DNA of 64,000 bases from Macrosoma leucophasiata (GCA_036365455.1 JAWQUS010000007.1:17252001-17316000), one strand, 5' to 3'; positions 54,701-64,000 are shown, counted from the first letter of the stretch. Numbers and translations are program-made. The notes: generated by a model not told the origin, from the letters alone.

Positions 54701-57700
54701 AGACATAATAACTTAGGGGGTGGCAACGCATCTGCATTTTGACCTCTGGTTTTATGTAGATGACTGTCTATAGGCTGCAGTCATCACTTATCATCAAGCT
54801 ACATGCTAGTTTGTCACCTTCGTAACATAAAAAAAAATCGTTATATGTATTATAACAGATCATGATTGCTTGCATTAATGATACGTCTTTAAAAATGGTC
54901 AAGGTCTTGGCGTTGTCCTGGCGTAAAGCCAGAAACAGATAAGATTTCAAGTCCATGGTTTAGTTACCAACAAATAATAAAATTGATTACAAACCGTCCT
55001 ATTCCCCTTGGATTATAAATATCTTAATTTATGCATAAAGTTTTAAACGCTCACTGCGCATTGTTTTATGCCACGACATTTTGGACAAAGACGCGATCAA
55101 ACGCCAATAAATGTAGACTACGATCATTAAATTTGAAATGAATGGATTTCTCATAACATTATATTAACTATTTCGAAAAATAAATTAGATTTATCGATTC
55201 TTCGCTGTAATAAATTATTTAACCGTTGGTCCGTGTTTGTACCTAAAAATGTGAAGCTGTGATTTATGTTTGACGGGTATTTTCTGAAAATTAATGTTAA
55301 TGACCCAAATATTTTGTGTAACATATTGTTTTAGTTTGAAAAGATATGTGCGCTCAACCCCCAAAGAGAGGAGGTGATAGTTTGTACGGGTATTTTGTCA
55401 GTTTTTAATCCCTAAAAATTGGTTTACAGTCTCTTTTTGTGCATCAATTTTTTTTTAATCTTCTCCTAAAGCCCTCCTAGAAATGGTTAGGGAAATTATA
55501 AAACGACATCCACGCTTGCGAAGCCGCGGGCAACAGTTAGTTACTAAGATTAAACTACACTACTGAACTAAATAAAATATACTAATGTAGGTTAGTAGAT
55601 ATATTCGTAGAATGTCTCATTCCCCTTTTACAAACTGACAACAAAGAGAAATCTTTTCGGATAGTACGATAGAAAGATAGCGGCGCGGCGGTTAGTTGAT
55701 GTAGCCCACTTTATTAATCCTCAACTTCACACAATATTTATAGTAACTCGGAGTTTTTTATAGAACTAATTAATAAAGACTAACATTTTTATGAACATTA
55801 TGTTCGTCTATATCGAACATTTTAGTCAACGCACGCTGGTGAAGCACATCTCGTCCGCTTTCCTCCGACTTAATTTGCATATAATACTATTAATTGCCAC
55901 TGTTTTTTTTGTCCAATCATCATAAAATACCGATAGCACTCCAGAATAGTGTAGCTTTCTGTGAGTGAAAGAATTTTCATGAACGGATCAGTATTTCCGA
56001 AGATTACCCCTTCTTAACAAACAAAGTTATAAACCTCTTTATAATATTAGTGTAGAAGTATGTGTAGTTAATTTATTATTCTTTGGTGTGATTGTGATGA
56101 ATCCGTGCTTTCCCAGGCTTAACGACGTGCTAGAGGCTTTGGGAAAGATCCCAATTCTGCCAGCGCTACAACTGAATGCGGAGGCGCATAGGTTCTCTGC
56201 ATTCGACGTGTTCGAAGAGACAGACTTCGAGGGTCAACCGTACAGGCAGCATCTCGACAGCAGTTCTGAGAACAGAAATACGCAAGATTTCGGCGTCGGA
56301 GTGTTCAAGTTGTCTGAAGAAGATGGTATTTTATTTATTATTCTGTGTTAATGTCATGAACTGCGGTCCGGTTTACTCAGAATATCCGTTATATCTGAGA
56401 AGCTGCAGGGTCGACTGACCCTGCAACCTCTGCACCAATATAGATATTTATATGGCCCACAAATGTAGCTATTTTTTGTGTGTATTATATTAAATTTGTA
56501 AAATGGCACTCAGGGGCACTCATGGCACAAGACATACATAGCCTACAGTGGGCATGTGAGTGTAAGGTGTTTTTGCAGCCTAAAAATATATATTTACTCA
56601 ATCTTCAGAAACTTCAGACACTGTAATGTTGCCAATTAAATGCTCACTAGCTATACCGTGTTGATGAACCCGCACTCTCATGCCTTTGATGTTTTCTAAA
56701 TTGGTTTGCAAGAGGCTGTTGAGTGACCCGACAAGTTATGGATTATAACTTTTCGCAGTATTTCAACAAAGGACAGAATGTTCGAGCAATGAGGGTACCT
56801 CGTCGGAAGTCCAGCGGATCGAGGAATCTGACGAAGGAGTCACTTACAAAACCCGCACATCGGAATGCAAAGAAGATCCCACCTTATTACATTGGATACT
56901 TGCTCAAGGGAACAAGGCCTCTCTGCAAGATATACTAGATTATTGCGCCAAGGGATTGGACTTGGTAAGATATGAAATGTATATACTTAGTTGAATTATG
57001 TGGAATATTCTGAAAGTATTTGGCAGTACTAGGCTACTACTCGAGACTTAAAGAGTTTGATCCTCGGAGTGGTGAGTAGATTAAATTAGATTTTTCCGCC
57101 GGGAATTAAAAACAGCTCTACGGATTTAAAAAAAGCAGTCCTACGGATTTCAAGGAGCTGTACTTACCCTTTCGTAAATATACATATGAAATAATGTTCC
57201 ACGTCATCATCTATGTAATGTCGGTGTTAGTTGAAAGTTTTTTTAGCCATTGTTTGTAATACATATATTGCTGTCTAAGCCGACAAAAATAGACACATGA
57301 ACAATTGGCAGTAATTAATAGAATAAGTAGATGATTTCTTTAATCCTATCTTGCATATTGCCATGATGAAATCAGCTATTCATCGTCACATCTATTTTTT
57401 TTAAATCAATCAATCTTAATGCCGATAAGAAAATTGACGGTGTTGTCAAAAAACTTGAATAATTTTTTCCACAACACACCTGATTACTGATTATGTAGAT
57501 GAACCGCGTTGCAAACGAAACATTTTATCGGCATAAATAAAGCATTAAATCATTATCAATGTATGTTTTGAGGTTAGGCCAGTTATTTGAATACAATATA
57601 CCTATATGATCACGCATTGCTGCGGTGTTGTGATATAATTCGCTACATTCACGGTCTACCTTATCTTGACTACTGTATTTATAATATGTTTATATTTATA

Positions 57701-60700
57701 CTTGTATTGTCCTATTGTTTTGTTGCGTTGATTGACCATATTTAATATGGTAATTTTGAGATGTTAACATGTTTAGTATCATGAACGTATTCTGCTTTAA
57801 GTAATTTTTTGACATGCAAGTAGCAAACAAGCATATAATTCAAATTGATGGTTAAATTTATGTTCACTGGTGGTCGAGTTCCAGTGTAGGGACTCGAGGG
57901 CGTAGGCAACGCCGCATTACCTTATCTATCTGCCACCAAATGGTAGTAAACGCACTATCGTGTTCCGGTTATAGGGTAATGTATTGCCATGTAATAACTA
58001 TCATAGAGACATAACAACTGAGGTCTCAGGAATGGTAACGCATCTGCATTTTGACCTTCGGTTTTTGTATAGATATTTACACACACAAACGCTTAATTTC
58101 GTCTCTATTACACAGACATCAATCTTTGACGTGTATTTACACGTGCACCTGTATGCGTAGCACGTACAAAATACCAACCGACGCCCATAAGAGGGGAGGT
58201 GGTTGGGTGATGTGGGGAAATCGGGTTGGACGTCGAAGTGTCCATTCCATACGTAGTATTATTACATATTCTCTGCCTGTAGGCTGCAGTCTGAACTGAA
58301 TTGCACTGCAAGTGTGTTTGCCACCTAAGTTTCATAAAAAAATGTAAGTTTTATCATGGGATGCTGCTGCCTATCTGGCGTTATTGTTTTTACTATCGCT
58401 CTATTGGAATGGTTCGATCGCCATTGTTCGGTTGACTTGACTACACTAGCGGAATAATTATCCCCTATTAGTGTCCGCCGGGGCTCGGTCCGAAGCTATG
58501 TCTGAATTTTAAGGTTCGATACCCAAAGGGTAAAGGTAAAACCGGGACACTATTACTAAGACTGCGCTGTCCGTCTGTCTGTCTGTGCCATACCCGGCTA
58601 TATCTCATGAACCTAGAGAGAGAAAATTTTCACTGATGATGTATTTCTGTTGCCGCTATAACAACGAATACTAAAACAGAAAAAAATAACTGGACGTTTT
58701 TTATACAAAATGGTATGGAACCCTTCGTGTGCGAGTCCGACTCGCACTTGGCCGGTTTTTTTACCAAAGAATAATGTTTATCATCGCCAGATCGATGCAG
58801 AGCCATTAAAAGAGAGTGAAGCTGAGCTGTACCATATACTGGAATACGCTAACATGCACGGCTTGAAGCAAATCAAGGGCATCGAAGATCGCCTCTACGG
58901 TTTAGATCAGTTGCTCAGCGATGTAAAGAAATTGGAGCGAGACCAACATGATCAAGCTGCTTCACTTATACAGGTAAAGTTATCATGTATATTGGGATTC
59001 TTTAAGTTAAAAATTACCAAGATATACATGAACATGAAAACGGAAAAAAAAAGGAAAACTTAATCCACTAGCTGCGGTTGCAAACTCGTATAAATAATAA
59101 TTAACATTTTTTTTTTTGCTTTAGACAGGCCAAAATTTTACTTAAGTCCGTCGTTTTCAGTAATTCTAGAACTCATTATATTAAGGAAATCCTTCATGCA
59201 CTGCTAAATTCCTATTATGTACATATCGATTTAAATCATATTATAAAGTAGTCCTTATAGTAATTGATAATGAAGCGGTATAGGACGCTCATCGACTGCA
59301 TGATTTTTGTAATATAATTATTGCAGTACCGAGAACGACTGAATACCGCATGCGACCCGTCAGTGCTGCCGACCCTAGTGCAGTCCCACTGGTGTCAGCT
59401 GGAGAAATTGCTGAAGGGCCATCAGTTCCTTGTCGACATCAGACGTCGTATTGCCAAGTCCAAAGACGAGTTGTCACATATTCTGAAGGCGAGATTAGAG
59501 TAAGCTTTTGTCTTTGAGTACACAAATCTTCATGCATTTATAAGTGTGCTTTTACACAAGCGGCGCTGGTATCGTTTTGATTCTCAGTTTGAAATAATTG
59601 TATGACAGTGAGTGGACTGTATTGCTATTGATGCTGTTTCGGTATATTTAGTACTGACATCGATAAATGAAAAGTTTCTTTTGATAAGTGATTTCTCTAA
59701 TCATATCAAGCAATGAAATTAAAATGTGTGATACAGGGCGGTGCTGCGTATTGAGAACTCGATGTCAGTGCAAGACGCACACGCCATGCTGTCGTTCCAG
59801 TGCTTCAACCGCCTCGCGAGGTACTTCGGCATCGTCGCGCAACTGCACCGCGCGCCTGCCGTCTTCGTGCGCGCCGTGCTTGAGGTCGCACGCCGACGGA
59901 CTTTCTCTGCCGCGCATCTCAAGGTTACCGCACATCTCAAAATACCACACACACTGTTCACATCGTATACGTCACACACACCACACACAAAACACATCAC
60001 ACACACCACACACACCACACACTCCGCACACACCGCACACACCGCACGCACCGCACGCACCGCACGCACCGCACGCACCGCACGCACCGCACGCACCGCA
60101 CGCACCGCACGCACCGCACGCACCGCACGCACCGCACGCACCGCACGCACCGCGCACACCACGCACATTAGACACAGCACACACACCACACACACCCCAA
60201 ACACCACACACACCCCAAACACCACACACACCACAAACACACTATACACACCACACATACCTCGCCCATATCACACACATTATATACTTCATATACCACA
60301 TAAACTACACACAGCCGCACACCATATTTGATGTAGTTTGCATGCTATGCGCTCCTGTGTTATAACACTAGAAAACTCAAATTTTAAGTGTTTTTTCTAA
60401 TCTTACAGTGGGCAACGGATCTTGCCGCAAAAATGCTCAAAATACATGAAGAGGAAGTGAACAGACGGCAGGACTTCAATTCGTTGTTCGAGGGGCATTT
60501 TCTCAAGAGCCTGTTCCCCGGGATGACGGACTTGCCGCCGACATTCGCCTCGCAAGCGCCTCCAGTTTTCGACTCGAGACTCCCGAAATTAACAAATGCG
60601 GATATTGAATATATATCGAATACTTTTCCACAACTGGCCAGCGAAGTACCTAAATATGATATGGAATCCACTGTCAAATTCTTTCAAGAGAGGTGTGTAT

Positions 60701-63700
60701 ATTATGAAGTCATAACTTTTTTTTTATGTTATGGAAGTGGCAAACAAGCATGCAGTTCACATTGATGTTTAGTGATGACTGCAGCCTATGGACACCCACA
60801 CAAAGACGAGGTCAAAATGCAAATGCGTTTCCACTCCTGAGGCCTAATATGTTATGCCTCTGTGTCGGAAATTACAGGGCCGTACTTTACCACCTGACCG
60901 GAACACGATAGTGCTGAACACTAACATTTAGCGGCAAGTATATTAGGTGTATATGCAGTGGTGCCTACGCCCTATAAATATTTCTACGTATTGTTTTCTA
61001 ACCAATGACTGAATCAATGAATTAATTATTTATTTTGTAAAACATTAAACATAAAAGGGCTAAAAGCTGATTTTCTGATATTTCATTTTATAGGCTATAC
61101 GCATCGGAACACGACAAGAGCGATGTCGATATACAAGTGGACTTTGAAAAGTAAGTTTTAGCCTAAAAGTTATAATATATGTCACATACATGCGAATGTA
61201 TTACTCTTGGAAGTTTAAGTGTATGTGCTTAATTAATTTTATTATCAACATTTTCTCTGTAACATGGGTGTCCTAGTTATGGCAATAGAATTGGTATTCG
61301 CTGATCTATCTAACCTCTAACGTTATTGGTATAAAAATAATATAATTTTATTTTTCTTAATATCGTTCTAATAATACGGGAACTTTATTATAATTATAAT
61401 CGCTTTAGTTTTTAATTTTTACAAAACGTAACCGGCGAATCGTGGGTGTTTGCATGTATGCTTGAATGCATGCATTTACCTCTGCCTACCCCTTCGGGGA
61501 TTACAGGCGTGAAGTTACGTTTTAATTTTTCAAAAAAAAATATATACGCTTACAGGGATTTCGAATCGGAAACTGACACCGAATTCGAAAAATTGAGCAG
61601 GCAAAGCGGATCACAAAAACAGAGGATAGACATATCGACGACTTGTGCGCCTGAGACCACGGCGGTGTCTACAGTCACAGAGGTGCGAACTCTACCGGTT
61701 ATTTTGGAATCTGCTGAGACGAATGAAGAGTTTGTGGACTCAGAATTTTATATCGAAGAGTCACTGCCATCGAGCTTGGAATGGGGCCGTGATCGACAGG
61801 TGCAAATCCAAGTGTCAAATTCACCGTGGCCACTCTTTTGAGATATTAGACGTTTTAGACTCGATTGTATAAATCTAAATATAATACATTCCTGAATTTG
61901 TTTAGATAATAATATATCAACAACCTCTAAATAGTGATTCTTTGAACAATCGTGCAATTACTTTATTAATTAATTTTCATTTGATATATGAAATATGTAA
62001 ACTGCGTCTGTAATAAATATGAGTTGTATTATTTTAGACATCATCTCATGGGAGTGGTTGTGGTATAGTATTTTTTCGTTGCTCCTGTCTTCACCGGCCC
62101 CATTTAGATAGTTATTTTTGTTTGCTTGTAAAAATGTGTACTATTTATCATTTACTATCATTTTCATAATATATTATCTTGATTACTTCATTTAGCTAAT
62201 CCCGGCATTGTATACATTATAATTTATTTTTAGGATAATATGGATACACATAAAATGAATATAGAAAAATTAGAAGACTTTCTACTGAAATTGTGTAGTT
62301 TGTGCAGAATGAATATGGTCCTAATAAGAGATGAGTTGGCTAAACTAAAAATTGATGTTGAAGAACAGAAGAAATATGTAAATAGCAAATATTTAGAAAT
62401 AACAGACGCCTGGGAAAAAAGTAATGAAGAAATCGAAATACGGTTTCGAGAACAGACTCAAAGGCTTACTGTAGACCATGAATTAGAATTGAGTGATATG
62501 AAAGCAACTCTTAACGAAAAAGACAATGAAATAAGTATATTGAATAACGAAAAAGAAGAATTGAAAGCACAACACAAAAAGAAAATTGAGAGAATAGAAA
62601 GTGAACATCAGCAGACTAGAGATGCTCTTGAAAAGTTACGTGAAGATTTGACAGAATTTGAGAAGAAGTTAGAAGATGTAGAAGCTCAAAAACAAAAAGA
62701 CTTGAAAGATATACAAGAGAAAATGCACTTGGAGTACAAAGCAGAAATAGAGTCTTTGCGATCCAGGTTTGTATGTGTTTTGCTACATTAAACTTAAAAT
62801 GTAATAAACAACAAATTGTGTGTGCGTAGTCTCACTACGCACACACAATTTGTATGGCCCCGTAAAAACTATCACAATGTCAGAACCCACACAAGGATTC
62901 AGGGGTGGCAACGCATCTTTATTTTGATCTCCGGTGTTTGCGTAGATTTCTTATAGGCTATAGATTTAGTCACTATGCATGTGAATTCATGAGAAAAAAA
63001 CGCTCATTTGTGAAGGTATAAAATGCGCCCAATTCTTATGAAGTTGTAAATGCTAAGTGCTGTTATTTGCTATTAATAAATGTTTATTATAGTTTATTCA
63101 TGTGATGAACTGTGCTGGTGTTCGGTAAGAAGCTGATATTGTGATTTTTACCAAATGACTAGCTGTTGCCCGCGGCTTCGCCCGCGTGGATATCGTTTTA
63201 TAATCCTGAATTTTCTTTTCCTATAAACCTTACGGAGCTCGAGACCTTTCCGACGAATGCAAAACCGTGGAAATCGGTTCGTGCGTTCTGGAGTTATAGC
63301 GTCAGGAAGGAAAACCCGACTTATTTTTATATTATAGATAGTGATGCTTGTAAGAATAATTACATTTATACACGTGTATCTGCTTATTATAGAATGAAAT
63401 TTACTATAAGCGTGAAGGGTCTTGGTTTTCAGGGAAAACAAAGCCGATGATTAGCAATAATAGGACGTTTTGTTATTTAACCGCAGGTTCAGGTTAGTGG
63501 CAGTCACGAACATGGATCGTTCACCGTCAGAGTCTAGTCTGGAGAAAATCGAAAGGACCGATGTTATAGAGATAAGCAGTCACAACGCGATTGTCATGCA
63601 GACTAAAGAGAACGCTGACGTGGAGAAGGAAGAGGCTGTGAGAGAAGCTCTTGAGAAGTGCAAAGTTGAATGGGAACAGAAATTGAACGCTGAAGTCGCG

Positions 63701-63733
63701 TTGTTGAAGGCTAAATACGAAGCTGATAAACAG
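48732..63733 (+). CDS. RB1CC1: RB1-inducible coiled-coil protein 1 / FIP200 (partial, 14 exons)
   Basis: Scaffold of the ULK1/Atg1 autophagy-initiation complex, in the cytosol and at nascent autophagosomes. Exons: 48732-48799, 49731-49921, 51731-51972, 52430-52557, 56117-56325, 56759-56964, 58791-58973, 59327-59499, 59737-59923, 60409-60692, 61094-61150, 61556-61799, 62234-62766, 63487-63733. All junctions are GT-AG and phases agree across every boundary, giving 984 codons without stop. Diagnostic blocks shared with animal FIP200: [10 protein letters not shown] (exon 2), [20 protein letters not shown] (exons 3-4), [13 protein letters not shown] (exon 7), [13 protein letters not shown] (exon 10), [10 protein letters not shown] (exon 12). 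The coiled coil starts in exon 13. Human FIP200 has 1594 residues, so the rest of the coil and the C-terminal claw lie beyond the window. The gene is host, single-copy in appearance and undamaged. Confidence 0.95.
49731..49921 (+). CDS. RB1CC1: RB1CC1 exon 2
   Basis: Residues 23-86, the remainder of the ubiquitin-like domain, with [15 protein letters not shown] and the family signature [13 protein letters not shown]. Acceptor AAATTCCAG, donor GTAAGA. Confidence 0.95.
50056..50367 (+). repeat. tRNA-derived SINE S1 in RB1CC1 intron 2, copy A
   Basis: The best kept S1 copy: head GGTAGCCTAGTGGTAGCAGG, box B GGGTTCGATCCCCGG, body with TTTCTGGAAATTTCCCAGTA, tail GCATGCATTTACCTCTGCCT and GGGGATTACAGGCGTGAAGT. 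Confidence 0.85.
50529..50826 (+). repeat. tRNA-derived SINE S1 in RB1CC1 intron 2, copy B
   Basis: About 160 bp downstream of copy A in the same orientation and very similar, including head, box B (GGGTTCGATTCCCGG) and tail, with small deletions near the 3' end. Confidence 0.85.
51336..51385 (+). repeat. tRNA-like element, 3' fragment (copy 3)
   Basis: Only the T-arm (GCAGGTTCGATTCCTGC) and the tail AAATTATTCTTTCCG remain, matching 12030-12068. Confidence 0.6.
51731..51972 (+). CDS. RB1CC1: RB1CC1 exon 3
   Basis: Residues 87-167. Begins inside a Met codon shared with exon 2 and ends at [11 protein letters not shown], the conserved helical N-terminal region. Acceptor CCTCCTACAG, donor GTAAGT. 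A frame running past the donor to 52065 is intronic. Confidence 0.95.
52221..52261. repeat. Palindrome on a SINE box A phrase
   Basis: GCCAGTTGGTCTAGCG (52221-52236) is exactly complementary to 52246-52261, loop GTGTGAGAA. A third partial copy (CCAACTGGC) follows at about 52270. Confidence 0.85.
52430..52557 (+). CDS. RB1CC1: RB1CC1 exon 4
   Basis: Residues 168-209: [18 protein letters not shown] and a basic helix [15 protein letters not shown]. Acceptor TTTATTCAG, donor GTGAGT. The next intron is the longest, 3.56 kb. Confidence 0.93.
52719..52780. repeat. Perfect 29-bp hairpin in RB1CC1 intron 4
   Basis: 52719-52747 pairs perfectly with 52752-52780 around a CATA loop (core CTAGTTTGCCAATCAAT). 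No related copy was seen elsewhere in the window. Confidence 0.9.
53010..53260. mobile_element. MITE, family M3, copy 2
   Basis: 251 bp. TACAGTATCCAACAAAAGAT at the left and the complement TACAGTACTCATCAAGAAAT at the right. Internal GAGCGTTATCTCTTTCGCAC pairs with a later AGAGATAACGCTCTAC. TA at the ends suggests a mariner-type target. Confidence 0.78.
53266..53405. mobile_element. MITE, family M2, copy 2
   Basis: Diverged copy of 7611-7752: GGCTGGGTTGCTCCA left, TTTTGGTGCAACCCAGG right, and the inner GGATGTGAAATGTTACAATA phrase. It starts within six bases of the end of the M3 element. Confidence 0.75.
54060..54310 (-). pseudogene. LINE ORF2 C-terminal fragment, second family
   Basis: Minus strand encodes [40 protein letters not shown] and [19 protein letters not shown], the usual last ~80 residues of a Jockey/CR1-like lepidopteran LINE. 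Open but truncated at its N-terminal side, where another LINE fragment begins. Confidence 0.75.
54311..54560 (-). pseudogene. LINE ORF2 fragment, RTE-like family
   Basis: [40 protein letters not shown] and [20 protein letters not shown], close to 12962-13433. Fused in frame to the other LINE family at its C-terminus, so an insertion or recombination joined two dead elements within intron 4. Confidence 0.78.
54672..54834 (+). repeat. BMC1-like tail in RB1CC1 intron 4
   Basis: GTGGCAACGCATCTGCATTT ... TAGGCTGCAGTCATCACTTA ... TTCGTAACATAAAAAAA. Confidence 0.7.
54835..56116. other. Rest of RB1CC1 intron 4
   Basis: 55330-55548 is a minus-strand copy of the CTAGCTGTTGCCCGCGGC repeat class (GCGAAGCCGCGGGCAACAGT at about 55518). 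The rest is featureless. Confidence 0.55.
56117..56325 (+). CDS. RB1CC1: RB1CC1 exon 5
   Basis: Residues 210-279: [20 protein letters not shown], matching the AKIPLLE region of vertebrate FIP200, then an acidic Ser-rich linker. Acceptor CTTTCCCAG, donor GTATTT. Confidence 0.92.
56759..56964 (+). CDS. RB1CC1: RB1CC1 exon 6
   Basis: Residues 280-348. Acidic, Ser/Thr-rich linker, then [20 protein letters not shown], corresponding to the LLDWINVQ segment of vertebrate FIP200. Acceptor TTTCGCAG, donor GTAAGA. The frame was fixed by phase with exons 5 and 7. Confidence 0.9.
57858..58342 (+). repeat. BMC1-like element split by an insertion
   Basis: 57858-58085 carries head and body (CTGGTGGTCGAGTTCCAGTG ... 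AATGGTAACGCATCTGCATT). The tail resumes at about 58264 (CTGTAGGCTGCAGTCTGAAC ... TTTCATAAAAAAA). The ~180 bp in between include the GTCGAAGTGTCCATTCCATA repeat also seen at 27390. Confidence 0.65.
58505..58765 (+). repeat. GCGAGTCCGACTCGCAC-class repeat in intron 6
   Basis: Starts near AAGGTTCGATACCCAAAGGG, includes CTGTCCGTCTGTCTGTCTGT, ends GGAACCCTTCGTGTGCGAGT then CCGACTCGCACTTGGCCGGT plus T run, the typical end of a very abundant moth repeat. Its end is about 25 bp from exon 7. Confidence 0.75.
58791..58973 (+). CDS. RB1CC1: RB1CC1 exon 7
   Basis: Residues 349-409: helical, with [20 protein letters not shown], one of the best conserved blocks of the family. Acceptor TCATCGCCAG, donor GTAAAG. 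An interspersed repeat ends only about 30 bases before it and supplies part of the acceptor region. Confidence 0.95.
59327..59499 (+). CDS. RB1CC1: RB1CC1 exon 8
   Basis: Residues 410-466: helical repeat with [20 protein letters not shown] and [18 protein letters not shown]. Acceptor ATTATTGCAG, donor GTAAGC. Confidence 0.95.
59737..59923 (+). CDS. RB1CC1: RB1CC1 exon 9
   Basis: Residues 467-529: [20 protein letters not shown] and [20 protein letters not shown]. More GC-rich than the other exons. Acceptor GTGATACAG, donor AAG then GTTACC, a weaker match to consensus; phase and similarity support it. Confidence 0.9.
59950..60260. repeat. 9-bp minisatellite ACCGCACGC / CACACCACA in intron 9
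   Basis: A CACACC-type run turns into about a dozen perfect ACCGCACGC units (about 60040-60150) and back to CACACC/CAAACACC. The long frames of HAP, RTA and CGA repeats on both strands over it are translation artefacts. Confidence 0.9.
60409..60692 (+). CDS. RB1CC1: RB1CC1 exon 10
   Basis: Residues 530-623: [39 protein letters not shown] and [12 protein letters not shown], all with clear counterparts in vertebrate FIP200. Acceptor TAATCTTACAG, donor GTGTGT. Confidence 0.95.
60717..60975 (-). repeat. BMC1-like retroposon in RB1CC1 intron 10
   Basis: Starts poly-T, ATGTTATGGAAGTGGCAAAC, ends AGCGGCAAGTATATTAGGTG then GTGGTGCCTACGCCC. It lies about 25 bp after the exon 10 donor. Confidence 0.75.
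61094..61150 (+). CDS. RB1CC1: RB1CC1 exon 11 (57-bp micro-exon)
   Basis: Residues 624-642: [19 protein letters not shown]. Starts a mostly disordered, acidic stretch. Acceptor TTTTATAG, donor GTAAGT. Accepted because phase fits on both sides. Confidence 0.85.
61428..61522 (+). repeat. SINE S1 tail fragment in intron 11
   Basis: Only the last ~95 bp of S1 (CGTAACCGGCGAATCGTGGG to GGCGTGAAGTTACG). Flanked by similar TTTTAATTTTT phrases, which suggests a 5'-truncated retroposition with target duplication. Confidence 0.75.
61556..61799 (+). CDS. RB1CC1: RB1CC1 exon 12
   Basis: Residues 643-724: acidic and Ser/Thr-rich, ending in [20 protein letters not shown], which matches the NEFVIEENLSS block of vertebrate FIP200. 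Acceptor GCTTACAG, donor GTGCAA. Confidence 0.92.
62234..62766 (+). CDS. RB1CC1: RB1CC1 exon 13, start of coiled coil
   Basis: Residues 725-901: long Glu/Lys/Leu-rich heptad region (for example [20 protein letters not shown]). Acceptor TTATTTTTAG, donor AG then GTTTGT. Longest exon in the window. Confidence 0.94.
62811..62853. repeat. Perfect 20-bp hairpin in RB1CC1 intron 13
   Basis: ACAAATTGTGTGTGCGTAGT (62811-62830) is exactly complementary to 62834-62853, with loop CTC. Confidence 0.9.
62855..62998 (+). repeat. BMC1-like tail, diverged
   Basis: TATGGCCCCGTAAAAACTAT, GGGGTGGCAACGCATCTTTA and a short A run (GAGAAAAAAACG) follow family order. Diverged more than the other copies. Confidence 0.55.
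63160..63345 (+). repeat. CTAGCTGTTGCCCGCGGC-class repeat in intron 13
   Basis: Begins ACTAGCTGTTGCCCGCGGCT then TCGCCCGCGTGGATATCGTT. Holds AATCGGTTCGTGCGTTCTGG and AGTTATAGCGTCAGGAAGGA, the usual order in this lepidopteran repeat. Confidence 0.7.
63487..63733 (+). CDS. RB1CC1: RB1CC1 exon 14
   Basis: Residues 902-984: Ser-rich linker ([17 protein letters not shown]), then coiled coil [18 protein letters not shown]. Acceptor TTAACCGCAG, donor GTTTGT. No further exon is seen before the window ends. Confidence 0.9.
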
Positions 63734-64000
63734 GTTTGTAAGATTGTTATTCTAAATCAGATAAGATTTGAATATAAATAATTAATGGCAATGCTGTCCG
63801 TATTGCCATTTAAAAAATATGGTATGGTAATTTAATTTTGTAAATAAACATGTGCCTAATGAAACACCCGCTCTAAATCTAATAGATAATTTTCGTTGAG
63901 TATCTATAATTTTAAAGAATTTTTCTGAATACCTCGAACGAAAACTTTAAAACGCACCAGAGCCTTAAGGACGTGTACTCGGATCGTCCGATAATGGGAG
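63734..64000 (+). other. RB1CC1 intron 14, runs off the window
   Basis: Starts with donor GTTTGT. No acceptor leading to a coiled-coil-coding exon was seen before position 64000. Confidence 0.6.

Noticed and set aside
59960..60260. CRISPR-like array.
   Set aside because: The repeats are a 9-bp minisatellite without spacers, in an animal intron.
59688..60365. Long open frames over the minisatellite encoding HAP, RTA or CGA repeats on both strands.
   Set aside because: They arise from the 9-bp repeat, which has no stop in most frames, and overlap the real exon 9 in other frames.

Overview
The window looks like a piece of a lepidopteran nuclear genome: AT-rich, intron-containing genes, and dense interspersed repeats of moth/butterfly type (tRNA-derived SINEs, retroposon tails resembling the Bombyx BMC1/Bm1 type, the GCGAGTCCGACTCGCAC and CTAGCTGTTGCCCGCGGC repeat classes, mariner, gypsy and several MITE families). 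The species cannot be named from the sequence. Two conserved host genes are certain, both on the + strand.

Layout. 1-20 kb is gene-poor: SINEs, MITEs, LINE fragments, two GC-rich islands (5.2-5.5 and 11.3-11.7 kb), two weak candidate exons (10.4 and 16.0 kb) and a complex foldback structure at 8.3-8.6 kb. 20.4-27 kb is a pile of transposons: a Ty3/gypsy element that has lost its 3' LTR, a truncated reverse-oriented mariner and a decayed hAT transposase. 28.26-29.75 kb is a complete glucose-6-phosphate dehydrogenase coding region with no introns. 30-35 kb holds MITEs, a SINE, an almost intact mariner with both TIRs, and LINE fragments. Near 36.2 kb is a small THAP-like coding start.

37.3-42.1 kb is a second gypsy copy on the - strand, with two 357-bp LTRs that show no difference by eye. 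It abuts a large foldback locus (42.1-47.3 kb) in which two ~1.93-kb arms, nearly identical and inverted, each carry a mariner transposase fragment. A 416-bp direct repeat and TA-rich palindromic spacer DNA lie between and beside the arms. This is the most unusual object in the window: if transcribed it would give a long double-stranded hairpin RNA directed against mariner.

48.7 kb to the right edge is the 5' two-thirds of the autophagy scaffold gene RB1CC1/FIP200. I assembled 14 coding exons (984 residues) from splice sites with consistent phases, from a 22-residue first exon through the ubiquitin-like N-terminus, the helical region and the start of the long coiled coil. The C-terminal claw domain must lie beyond the window. 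Its introns hold SINEs, MITEs, a 9-bp minisatellite and three perfect short palindromes.

Functionally, G6PD (pentose-phosphate NADPH supply) and RB1CC1 (autophagy initiation) are unrelated neighbours. Everything else with coding capacity belongs to mobile elements.
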